Origin: Piezodorus guildinii
Taxonomy: Eukaryota > Arthropoda > Insecta > Hemiptera > Pentatomidae
Length of the DNA: 64,000 nt
Assembly: GCA_023052935.1 (NCBI GenBank)
Contig: CM041295.1
Span: 163,480,366-163,544,365, forward strand
Direction of reading: 5' to 3'
Shown: positions 55,190-64,000 of the stretch, one piece after another
Layout of the letters: every line of letters begins with the position of its first letter
How positions within the stretch are numbered: position 1 is the first letter of the stretch
Made by a program: the position numbers and the translations under genes
The notes under the pieces: generated by a model
The model's database searches: none
Seen by the model: only the letters and a program-made list of their open reading frames with translations
Told to the model about the DNA's origin: nothing

Positions 55190-55545
55190 ACCGTTGAGAA
55201 TTAATATCAAATGTTCATATTCTCACTTATATTTAGAATAATTTTATGTTCTAAACTATTCTTCTCTCTCATGAAACATATTCCCAACCTTGGAAAGATT
55301 TTTTTTTATTTTAAATAAGGTCCTAAAATAAAAATGCAACGATCAAACAACGGCTTCGAATAACGTTTAAAAGAGAAATTGTTGAAAAAAATGTACGAGA
55401 ATAAGTAGATGGCTATGTATTTTGTAGATAATATACTGGAAGGAATCAGTCCGAGTGGCGGTCATTAAATGAAACAACTAAATAGTTTCAACTATTTTAT
55501 TGTTCGCCAACGTTTCGACCCCCATTGTGGGTCATCATCAGGGTT
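55190..55545. repeat. Family B repeat and paralog of the gypsy target site
   Basis: 55205-55320 is an inverted copy of the sequence flanking the gypsy insertion (57439-57507 plus 63418-63464). 55440-55550 is family B: GGTGGCGGTCATTAAATG-like arm, then GCCAACGTTTCGACCCCC and GGGTCATCATCAGGG. Confidence 0.8.
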
Positions 55546-55550
55546 AAAAA

Positions 55551-56516
55551 ATCCAACCTGTCAGACCCCATACAAACATGGAATGGACTGAAGCAAGGAG
55601 AGGCCCTTGCATGCCTACTATTCAACATAGCTCTGGAGAAAGTGATAAGGGATTCTCAAATACAAACAGGCGGACATATCTTTAATAAAAGTGTTCAGCT
55701 TCTAGCTTATGCAGATGACATAGAAATAGTCAGTAGATCAGAATCGGGCATAAGAGAGGCTTTTAAAGCTTTAGAGCAATCTGCTAAGACAATGGGACTT
55801 GTCATAAATGAATCCAAGACCAAGTATATGGTTGCAGGGGCTGAGGTACGAGAACCATGTATTGAGATACAAGGATACAAATTTGAAACAGTTCAGAGAT
55901 TTGTATACCTCGGGTCGTTTGTAGATGCCGAAAATAATTCCTCCAAAGAAATAGAGAAGAGAATTTTAGCTGCTACGAGGGGTTATTATGGTCTAATAAG
56001 AATATTTAAAACTAAAGAAATTAATAAGGAATCGAAGGCCACGCTCTACAAAACCCTGATTAGGCCCATACTGACTTATGGCTGTGAATCCTGGGTGTTA
56101 AGGAAAATAGATGAACAAAAGATTGCTGTTTTCGAACGAAGAATACTGAGAAGGATTTATGGGCCTATATGCGAAAATGGTCTTTGGAGAATAAGACACA
56201 ATCGAGAGCTTTATGAAAAGTATAAGGATGTCCCAGTGGTGAGATTTATAAAGATAAGCAGGCTTCGTTGGGCTGGCCACGTTCAAAGGATGGCAGATGA
56301 TTGTATCCCCAAGAGAATAATGAGCTATGCGCCGGTAGGCAAAAGGAAGAGAGGGAGACCCCGAATGAGATGGTTGGACCAGGTTGAAAGGATGCAGTGC
56401 AGCTGGGAGCATTGGGCTGGTGGACGATGGCCAGGAATAGATAAGAGTGGGGAAGGTTTCTTCTGGAGGCCAGGGCCCGAACTGGGCTGTAGCGCTGAGG
56501 ATGTATGTATGTATGT
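55551..56516 (+). pseudogene. 5'-truncated LINE: RT palm and C-terminal domain, with target duplication
   Basis: Open from 55551 to beyond the 3' end: WNGLKQGEALACLLFNIALE, LLAYADDIEIVSRSESGIRE (catalytic YADD), MGLVINESKTKYMVAG, RFVYLGSFVDAEN, LIRPILTYGCESWVLRK, RRILRRIYGP, SRLRWAGHVQRMADD and KRKRGRPRMRWLDQVE. This is the RT palm through the RLRWAGHV tail of insect LINEs. The target duplication ATCAGGG(T/C)TAAAAA (55537-55550 and 56517-56530, 13 of 14 matching) shows a target-primed insertion into a family B repeat. The 3' end is (GTAT)n. The frame has no stop, so this copy is young. Confidence 0.88.
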
Positions 56517-56530
56517 ATCAGGGCTAAAAA

Positions 56531-56879
56531 GATACAAAAAAGATATATTTAAAATAAGATTAAATATACTATTTTAAAAACTATTGCGCTAGAGAATGTC
56601 AATATTATAACATAAAGTGAACTAAATGTGTAAAGAAATCAATTAATTAAATTACAATGACAAAGGTTTACTAATGAGAGGCCTATACAGAACAAATAAT
56701 GACAAAGGATAATGTACAAATATATAAGAAAAAATTACAGGAAATAAAAAAAAAAAAAACATTGATAAATGGAGTACAGTGGAGATTCTTACCGTGTTGT
56801 AGGCGAATGGAAACTAGGCACAATTTGGTAGTATGGAATATAGGCAGGTAGATAGGAAAGTACGTACAAAAGTATTTTT
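56531..56879. other. Unassigned AT-rich sequence
   Basis: Remainder of the repeat interrupted by the LINE and unidentified sequence; no coding signal. Confidence 0.5.
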
Positions 56880-57340
56880 TTGAGGATATATAGTCGACTG
56901 TAGAAACTATTATAGGTGGAATAGTCAGGAATCAGTCATTTTTTGAAAAGTTTTTAATTTTGCCAACATTTCGGCCCAAGCTTGTGAGCCATCAGCAGGG
57001 CATTACTGAGCCATGTCCAAGCATAAACTGTCCCAAGTAGAGTGAATTATATTGAGGATGTATAGTCGACTGTAGAAACTATTATAGGTGGAATAGTCAG
57101 GAATCAGTCATTTTTTGAAAAGTTTTTAATTTTGCCATCATTTCGGCCCAAGCTTGTGAGCCATCATCAGGGCATTACTGAGCCATGTCTAAGCATAAAC
57201 TGCTTAGTTTATGATTTAAAGTTTATGCTTGGACATGGCTCAGTAATGCCCTGATGATGGCTCACAAGCTTTGGCCGAAATGTTGGCAAAATTAAAAACT
57301 TTTCAAAAAATGACTGATTCCTGACTATTCCACCTATAAT
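56880..57340. repeat. Array of three family A units (two direct, one inverted)
   Basis: Unit 1 (56880-57033) and unit 2 (57052-57205) are direct repeats from TGAGGATRTATAGTCGACTG through TATAGGTGGAATAGTCAGG to GAGCCATGTC; unit 3 (about 57213-57340) is inverted, reading CATGGCTCAGTAATGCCC, TGATGATGGCTCACAAGC, then TTGGCCGAAATGTTGGC. It is the clearest place to see the box-stem-box module. Confidence 0.9.
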
Positions 57341-57507
57341 ACGTACAAAAGGTTTGGTAAAATGGAAAATACGTACCGCCTTTTTAGACGGGATCTGACT
57401 ACAACGAGTAAAATTGTAAGCCCTTTTTTATTTTATGGCCTTATTTAAAAAAAAAAAACTTTTCAAGGTTGGGAATATGTTTCATGAGAGAGAAGATTAG
57501 TTTAAAG

Positions 57508-57861
57508 TGTAGCAGCGGTGACACATGACGCCGAAGCGGTTAAGTAAAGTTGGTTTGCTAATGTAATGCAGCATTGATTTTTATATAAATTTAATATTTC
57601 CAAATTTTCAATTATTGTCTTCAGTTTAATTATTCATTATTTTTCTTACTATTATTGTTCTAATTATAAATTTATTTTAGCAAACCAACTATTACCTTCC
57701 TCAGAATGATATAGTATTTTTGATAATTGTTATCAATTGATAGAAACATATGGTGGATTTTGGCGGTTGGAAAAAAAGGTCTAAGGAGGTTATACTTGTA
57801 TTAAATAAAGTGTTGTTTGTGTGAAACTGTGTACGTTATTAAATTATTAGCAACACGCTAA
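57508..57861 (+). repeat. 5' LTR
   Basis: Begins TGTAGCAGCGGTGACACATG and ends CAACACGCTAA; contains an AATAAAGTGTTG poly(A)-signal-like region near the end. Its 3' boundary is set by the AAAG duplication at the far end. Confidence 0.92.
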
Positions 57862-57863
57862 AG

Positions 57864-57877
57864 TGGTGACCCCGACG
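57864..57877 (+). promoter_or_regulatory. tRNA primer-binding site
   Basis: TGGTGACCCCGACG lies two bases after the 5' LTR. It begins TGG, as complements of tRNA 3' CCA ends do. The priming tRNA was not identified. Confidence 0.75.
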
Positions 57878-57918
57878 AGATTTTCTACATGCTGTAAGTA
57901 GCACTTGACATTTTAACA

Positions 57919-58776
57919 ATGTATTCAGAATTCGATCTACTTACATTAGATGACGAAAATGAGGGAAATAAAGGTCTGGTCCTTGCACCACAGCAGGTTG
58001 AAGCTACTTCGGCCGCAACTGTTAAAGCCCAGCTCCCTATCTTTTATAAGAACGATCCGGAGATTTTTTTCATTCAATGTGAGACAGTTTTTGCTCTCCA
58101 CAATATAAAAGCTCCGCTAACACGTTTCAGATACGTAATTTCACAAATAGATCGAGATGCCGTGAGGGACGTGATAGATTTGGTTAGATCTCCACCTAAT
58201 GAAAACGCCTACGAAGTTTTAAAGGAAAGACTAATGGCAAGTTTTGGCGAATCTGAGCATGTCCGAATCCGAAAATTATTAGAGAACCAGCGTCTGGGAG
58301 ATCGGAAACCATCGCATTTTTTGAGAGAGTTGCAGCGATTAGGGGGTAGCATGGTATCGGATGGCCTACTCAAGTCGATTTGGCTGAGAGGGCTACCTGA
58401 TAACATGCAGGTGGCACTAGCGACAACGGAGCAACGGGATCTCACGAAACTTAGTCATATAGCCGACCGTATTTCAGAGATTTATGGTCCTGCAGTTTGT
58501 GAGGTAGCTGAGATGAGAACCTCCCGACCTACTGATCCGAGTGGAAAGTTACTAGCAGCCATAGAAGAACTTACGAAACGAATAGCAGCTCTGGAAATGA
58601 GGAGAGAACAACATACCTTACCCGAAACTTCTTCAACTGGACCTCGCAGTAGAAGTAATAGTAAAGGTCGTCAACTCTGCTATTATCATGATAAATTCCG
58701 TGCCAAGGCTACTAAATGTCGATCACCCTGCGATTGGAAATCCTCTACTCCGACGAATAAGCATCAGGAAAACTAG
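57919..58776 (+). pseudogene. Gypsy gag
   Basis: 285 codons starting MYSEFDLLTLDDENEG. The capsid-like region has AQLPIFYKNDPEIFFIQCET, RFRYVISQIDRDAV, LRELQRLGG and IWLRGLPDNMQVAL, the usual arthropod Ty3/gypsy gag. A C-terminal Cys/His cluster (CYYHDKFRAKATKCRSPC) replaces a classic CCHC knuckle. It ends at a TAG in a different frame from the protease, which follows within 35 bases, so pol would need a shift or the frames were once joined. The gag frame itself looks intact. Confidence 0.85.
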
Positions 58777-58782
58777 ATGTAG

Positions 58783-59356
58783 CGACGGCAGGGGCGGAAC
58801 CCGTTGCTATGATCTCTCACCGCCGCCTATTCGTAATAGACCGTCAATCTCGAAGTCGATATTTGGTGGATACCGGAGCCACGTTATCTGTTTTACCAGC
58901 GAAGAAGGAGAAGAAGGCAAAATACAGCGACTTCGTCTTATATGCAGCCAACGGGACCGCGATTCCAACCTTCGGGGAACAACTCGTCTCTTTGGATTTA
59001 GGTCTGAGGCGAAAATTGACCTGGCGATTTATTTTAGCGGACGTAGGACAGCCTATAATAGGGGCGGACTTTCTGTACCATTACCAGATCATGGTCGATC
59101 TAGCGGGTCGTCAATTGGTTGATAAAATAACGGGCCTAACTTCAAAAGGAATGCCAGCAAATGTATCGGAACCTACCATTTACTCCGTTCCCAGCGGAGA
59201 ATGGTATTTCGAACTGCTGCAAAAATACAGTGCCATCACGCGTCCCACAAATTATTTAAAGAAGCCTAGCCACTCAATCATCCACCATATCGAAACTCGC
59301 GGCGCTCCGGTAACTGCGAAAGCGCGAAGGTTAGCCCCAGATCGCTATGCTGCTGC
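58783..59356 (+). pseudogene. Gypsy protease and start of pol
   Basis: Encodes AGAEPVAMISHRRLFVID, then SRYLVDTGATLSVLPAKK with the DTGA active site, FILADVGQPIIGADFL (the ILGxDFL-like motif) and the protease-RT linker (SAITRPTNYLKKPSHSIIHH, KARRLAPDRYAAA). The frame runs into the nested solo LTR at 59357 and resumes at 60496 with KREFEEMMKEG. Removing the insert and one CTGC copy restores phase, which confirms insertion into coding sequence. Confidence 0.85.
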
Positions 59357-60495
59357 TGTTACGGTTAAAATTTGCAAAAATAATTAATTTTAATTTAAAA
59401 AAAAAACGAATTCCCTAACCGTAACTATGCCCCAGATACTCAGTGGAGACGGGCGGGTTCCACCATAAATTTATTTCGAGCGCCACGGTATTTGTTAAAA
59501 AAAAAAAAATAAGGTAAATAGCGAAACCCTTTTAAATTAATAATATTTTTTTAATGGAAATAAAAAAAAAAAAAATTAAAATTAAATTTACCAAAAAAAA
59601 AGTTATTAATAACAGATGGTTACGAACTCGTTACCTCACAGTCTGTATTCGTCCATCTATCCCATGAGCTATGAACTCATATGACGTCACCATACCTTTA
59701 CACAGTATTACACTCGACGAGGGTTGTACAGTATTAACTTAATAAGGTTAATATTAATTAATAAGTAAATATTCAAGACCCAATTTTTTAATCAAAAAAG
59801 AATACATTGTTAAATTGGTTATACAAAAACTACAAAATATAATTTTATTTCTAATAAAAAAAAAAAAGGAAAAGAAAGAAATAAATTATTCAATAACAAA
59901 ACATATTTACAACTTATATTAACTTTTTTTTTTCTCTATTGTCTGAAACTACTACTTTTGTTTATCAGTCACCAAACACAAACCAAAAGTTATTTACAAA
60001 ATAATATTCACCTAGGTTCGGGATGAGGGTTAGGATTGGGGTTAGGAGGAAAGCAGTTTTTAAGTTTCCAATTTCTCCTCGAGAACTAAACCTTGGCTTC
60101 CTTCCTTGTCCGGCCGAGTTCATCCGTCTGTACCTGTCCTTGTTCACACTAATTAAATCAGTCTCATGTAAACCACTCGGTAATAGCTGCTATCCACCAC
60201 GTCTCTTTTTTTCACACCCTCTCTGGGAGCTCACCGCCTTCTTCATCTCGCTCCTTGACTCCCCTTATCCCTCACCGGAGTATATAATAATTATTTGCTT
60301 CAGTAATACTTAATCTAAGCTTAAAAATAACACAAAAATTTTAATTACCTATTTACATTTAACATACATTTATTTATTGGTTTAATATTTTTTTTTTCTT
60401 CCAAATAACCCTCATCGAGGTATCAAAAGTAACCTTTCATTTCTATTTAACTCAACTGATAAATTTTTTTTTTTTTTTTTTTTTTCCACGTAACA
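59357..60495. mobile_element. Nested solo LTR, 1139 bp
   Basis: Starts TGTTACGG and ends CCACGTAACA (TG...CA with a short inverted repeat TGTTACG/CGTAACA), flanked by CTGC at 59353-59356 and 60496-60499, a 4-bp target duplication. No coding capacity, so a solo LTR is preferred over a full element. A TATATAATAATT at about 60281 could be a promoter. It carries a tRNA-like A/B-box region at 59600-59700 and belongs to a different family from the host element. Confidence 0.8.
59595..59705 (-). repeat. tRNA-like A/B-box region inside the solo LTR
   Basis: On the - strand TAGCTCATGGG (A box, about 59662-59672) precedes GAGTTCGTAACC (B-box-like, about 59619-59630). It resembles a tRNA-derived SINE head or a decayed tRNA. 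Confidence 0.4.
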
Positions 60496-61220
60496 CTGCA
60501 AAACGCGAATTTGAGGAAATGATGAAGGAAGGCATTTGTCGACCATCAAATAGTTCTTGGGCGAGTCCACTGCATATAGTTCCGAAGAAAGATGGAGGAA
60601 TTAGACCCTGTGGAGACTATCGGCGCTTAAATGAAAAGACTATCCCTGACCGTTACGCAGTTCCAAATATTGCCGATTGCAATATTAACCTGTTTGGAAA
60701 ACATATATTCAGTAAGTTGGATCTGAACAGGGCCTATTACCAAATTCCTGTAGCCGACGAAGACATTGCTAAAACCGCAGTAATCACCCCTTTCGGACTC
60801 ATCGAATTTCTGCGCATGAGCTTTGGACTTCGGAACGCTGCTCAGACGTTTCAGCGTTTCCTCGATGAAGTTCTCCGAGGACTTGATTTCGTATTTCCGT
60901 TTATCGACGATATCTGCATCGGATCTAGAGACCAAGAAGAGCACAAGGTACACCTTGAGGAAGTCTTTCGGCGATTACAGAAGCATGGACTCACCATCAA
61001 CTTAGCTAAGAGCGTGTTCGCCAAGGAAGAAATCGAATTTCTGGGTCATCGAGTGAACCGGCATGGCATAACTGTCCTTCCCGTTAAGGTAGAAGCCATC
61101 ATGAATTACCCACGCCCATCGAACGTCAGTGAACTTCGACGATTTCTTGGGATGGTTAATTTCTACAGGAGATGCATACCTCACGCGGCGGAAACTTCAG
61201 GGTCCTCTGAATAAATACAT
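60496..61220 (+). pseudogene. Gypsy reverse transcriptase
   Basis: Encodes KREFEEMMKEGICRPSNSSW, LHIVPKKDGGIRPCGDYRRL, FSKLDLNRAYYQIPVADED, FGLIEFLRMSFGLRNAAQTF and the catalytic FIDDICIGS, then LAKSVFAKEEIEFLGHRVN and LRRFLGMVNFYRRC. All seven RT blocks are present and the Asp pair intact. Frame breaks at about 61190 after HAAET, where the next codons (QGPLNKYMCG-like) continue one base off. Confidence 0.9.
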
Positions 61221-62350
61221 GTGCGGAGCAAAGAAAAAGGACAAGACACCTATCGTATCGAACGAGACGAGCATCAAGGCCTTCGAAAGTTGCAGAGAAG
61301 CTATTCTTAATGCTGCGATACTTGCTCATCCCAAGCCGAACTCTGAGTTGGGTTGGCTTGTGATGCCTCTAGTATCGCCATGGGCGCAGTTCTCCAACAG
61401 AAGGATGAAGGAACTTGGAAACCTCTTGGATTTTTCTCCCGGAACTTCACCTCGGCGCAACGCAACTACACAACATACGATAGGGAACTTCTCGCAATCG
61501 ACCAGGCCATAAGACATTTCCTTCCATACATCGAGGGGCGACATTTCGTAATATGGACTGACCATAAACCGCTCACATACGCGTTTCAGCAGAAACCTGA
61601 AACTTCCACCCCGTTTCGTATCAGACACGTAAACTATATAAGTCAGTTTACCACCGACATCCGACACATTCCAGGAACTGAAAACGATGTTGCCGATGCT
61701 TTTTTCAGGGTGGAAGAGATCCATGGCCCTGATGGAATTGAGGCGATCGCGGAAGCTCAGGCTAACGATACGACCATTCAAGAGCTATTCAAGAATCCCA
61801 GCCTGAAACTTAAATGGATTGAGTTTCCTAACCATGCAAGACCTATCCTCTGCGAAATGTCGACGTCGAAAGCACGACCGTACCTGCCTGAGAGTACTCT
61901 TCATTCCGCATTTCGTCATCTTCACGGATTGAGTCATCCTGGGATTCGCGGTTCACGTCGACTAGTGAAACAGCGATATTTTTGGCCGAACCAGAACATA
62001 GATATTGGGAAGTGGTTTCGAGCCTGCATCGCCTGCCAGCGATCCAAGGTGCAACGCCATACAATAGCACCACCTGGAATGTTTCCATTAGTAGGTCGGT
62101 TTGAACATATCCACATGGATATTATAGGACCTCTTCCTTCTTCAGATGGTATGAGATATTGCTTGACCATAGTCGATAGATACACTAGATGGCCGGAAGC
62201 ACAACCTATCGAAGATATCTCCGCAACCACCTGCGCTAAAGCTTTGTGTTTCTCGTGGATTACACGCTTCGGAGTACCCGCTAGGATCACCACAGATCAA
62301 GGGGACAGTTTGAGTCCAATCTGTTCCTCGAGTTATCCAAGGCTCTAGGA
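61190..62350 (+). pseudogene. Gypsy RNase H and integrase N-terminal half
   Basis: 61190-61350 holds the connection (LNKYMCGAKKKDKTPI). A second shift near 61350 leads to RNase H ([55 protein letters not shown]), then the integrase HHCC region ([23 protein letters not shown]) and catalytic D in [12 protein letters not shown] and D in ARITTDQG. A third shift falls just after TDQG at about 62300. The DALSR-like motif reads DAFFR. Confidence 0.9.
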
Positions 62351-63059
62351 TTCCAGCGTATAAGGACTACCTCATACCATCCCCAGGCGAATGGATGTGT
62401 CGAACGCTGGCATCGCACTCTGAAGACGGCCCTCACAGCACAACTGGATGGGAATCACTGGACGACCAAGCTGCCTATGGTACTTCTCGGCCTGCGCTCA
62501 TCACTCCGTGATGACAATGCTACTAGTGCAGCCGAGATGACATACGGCCAACCCCTCCGGCTACCAGGCGAACTCATAGTACAGTCCAGGCAAACTCCGA
62601 GCACCGAGAGTTTTGTACAAAACCTTAGAGAGCATATGGTACAGTTAAGACCAGCGACAGGTCTTCGACAGCCAAGACATTTGTGCATCGAGACCTTCAA
62701 ACCTGCACTCATGTTTTTATGAGGGATGACAAAGTAAATAAACCGTTGACACCCCTTACACCGGTCCACACCAAGTTATCAGCAGAAGTGAGAAGACCTT
62801 TTCCGTGCAGCTGCCTTCGGGACCACGAACAGTCACTATTGACAGACTGAAACCAGCGTATCTGTTGCAGGACGATGAAGGCTCTGGTAGTAGCAACTCA
62901 CAACCACAAGCAACAACTGCTACCTCGGATGCACCAGCGTTAAATGACTCCGACTTAGAAGAACAGGAAGACCAAGCCCCTACGGAGCAACGGACCCGTC
63001 GTGGACGTATCCTGAAGCTTCCTCTGCGCTTCTGCGACGAAGTCATTGGAGGGAGATGA
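62300..63059 (+). pseudogene. Gypsy integrase C-terminal half and tail
   Basis: Continues in a new frame with [39 protein letters not shown] (catalytic Glu in NGCVERWH) and MTYGQPLRLPGELI, then a further shift near 62715 into MRDDKVNKPLTPPYTGPHQV, an SH3-like integrase tail, DRLKPAYLLQDDEG and an acidic/polar end. It stops at TGA 63057-63059, directly at the 3' LTR. Confidence 0.88.
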
Positions 63060-63413
63060 TGTAGCAGCGGTGACACATGACGCCGAAGCGGTTAAGTAAA
63101 GTTGGTTTGCTAATGTAATGCAGCATTGATTTTTATATAAATTTAATATTTCCAAATTTTCAATTATTGTCTTCAGTTTAATTATTCATTATTTTTCTTA
63201 CTATTATTGTTCTAATTATAAATTTATTTTAGCAAACCAACTATTACCTTCCTCAGAATGATATAGTATTTTTGATAATTGTTATCAATTGATAGAAACA
63301 TATGGTGGATTTTGGCGGTTGGAAAAAAAGGTCTAAGGAGGTTATACTTGTATTAAATAAAGTGTTGTTTGTGTGAAACTGTGTACGTTATTAAATTATT
63401 AGCAACACGCTAA
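63060..63413 (+). repeat. 3' LTR
   Basis: Same sequence and length as the 5' LTR on direct reading, followed by AAAG. Confidence 0.92.
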
Positions 63414-63479
63414 AAAAGCATAAAATTATTCTGAATATAAGTGAGAATATGAACATTTGATACCAATAAACAACAGGAT

Positions 63480-63710
63480 TTTACGATTTCCGAATACTTT
63501 TGACACTGAATGATCTTGTAATTTTACATTATTAATCGACAATTTTTAAAAACAGTAAACTTTTCGGATATCTGGTCTGTGATTTTCCTTAATGGGAGTC
63601 TCTTTTAAAGATTTATGAGTGAAAAAGAATTATATAAATTCATGGTTGTGAAATATACTTATTAAATGAAAAGAAATACGAATCCCGAATACTTTTGACA
63701 CTCACTGCAT
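63480..63710. repeat. Tc1-type terminal sequences
   Basis: CGAATACTTTTGACACTGAA (about 63493) and CGAATACTTTTGACACTCAC (about 63684) are near-identical direct repeats of a Tc1-type terminal sequence; the second ends CTCACTGCATATA with a possible TA target. They probably represent a terminal plus internal repeat of one Tc1 end. Confidence 0.6.
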
Positions 63711-64000
63711 ATAAAGTTATGCTTGGTTGAGAAAAAAAGGAAAAGGTTAACAAGATACAACACACACAGTTCTAGAAACAATTCTGCTCTATTAATTAAA
63801 AATAATCCTTCTTATATATGTTTAGGATGTTGTTTACATTGCTAGATGGTATTTAGGCTAATACTGCTATAATCCTACCCTTAACTCTCCCCGCCAGTTT
63901 ACAAATATACTCTTTATTTTTGGAAACTCACACCAAGAACGTAGCGAGCAGTTCTTAGCTTTTATACCGTACAATGGTTCTTACAAGCTAAAACAATTTA
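63711..64000. other. Unassigned sequence to the end of the window
   Basis: No coding or repeat signal recognised. Confidence 0.5.

Larger units (their letters stand above)
57508..63413 (+). mobile_element. Ty3/gypsy LTR retrotransposon, full length, LTRs read as identical
   Basis: Two 354-bp LTRs (57508-57861, 63060-63413) with no difference that I can see, a 4-bp target duplication AAAG (57504-57507, 63414-63417), a PBS and a polypurine tract GGAGGGAGATGA before the 3' LTR. Internal order: gag, protease, RT, RNase H, integrase. A 1139-bp solo LTR is nested at 59357-60495. Identical LTRs imply recent insertion, yet the coding region has several frameshifts. Confidence 0.93.

Noticed and set aside
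58770..58790. Programmed -1 frameshift site between gypsy gag and protease
   Set aside because: The sequence CAGGAAAACTAG has no proper X-XXY-YYZ heptamer in the gag frame; an indel or another mechanism is equally likely.
60023..60055. Telomeric repeat block (GGGTTAGG-like)
   Set aside because: Only two or three irregular units within the solo LTR; too short and impure for an interstitial telomere.

Overview
This window is an AT-rich, repeat-dense eukaryotic nuclear locus. The spliceosomal introns, the mix of P, hAT, mariner, Tc1, Penelope-like, RTE/CR1 and Ty3/gypsy elements, and the many (TA)n tracts suggest an arthropod, most likely an insect; the species cannot be named from the sequence.

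Host gene. One conserved host gene is recognisable: the 3' part of a FAM193 family gene on the + strand. Nine exons lie between 1818 and 34416 and every junction is phase-consistent. They encode the last 589 codons before a stop at 34414-34416. The first exon seen starts out of phase, so the 5' part of the gene lies upstream of the window. About 1.8 kb of coding sequence is spread over 32.6 kb because the introns are full of mobile elements: a hAT remnant and a gypsy-like copy (intron 1), tRNA-type SINE and LINE pieces (intron 2), a mariner broken by a hAT MITE (intron 3), an RTE LINE (intron 4), a 2.3 kb palindrome and another LINE (intron 6), a long-TIR foldback MITE (intron 7), and a small hairpin element with a 14-bp target duplication (intron 8).

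Downstream, 34.4-64 kb, I see no host gene, only transposons: a mariner, a SINE, a CR1-like piece, an antisense second copy of the gypsy-like element, a nearly complete THAP/P-element transposase gene with its introns (antisense), a Penelope-like GIY-YIG end split by a PHD-type CR1 LINE, Tc1 pieces, an RTE-type LINE 3' end, and a young Ty3/gypsy element with two LTRs that read as identical. That element holds a nested solo LTR in its polymerase region.

Most unusual signal. A small repeat family recurs throughout, often as head-to-head hairpins. Each unit has a box like CTGATGA, a short stem whose sequence differs between subfamilies but stays complementary, then CGAAACGT(T/C)GGC. This resembles a hammerhead-ribozyme core as known from Penelope-like retroelements. 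Two copies are flanked by exact 13-14 bp target duplications. One such copy sits just upstream of the last FAM193 exon. That junction, the native intron end, the splice acceptor and the first bases of the exon have been copied into both arms of the 2.3 kb palindrome in an upstream intron of the same gene, creating a decoy acceptor.
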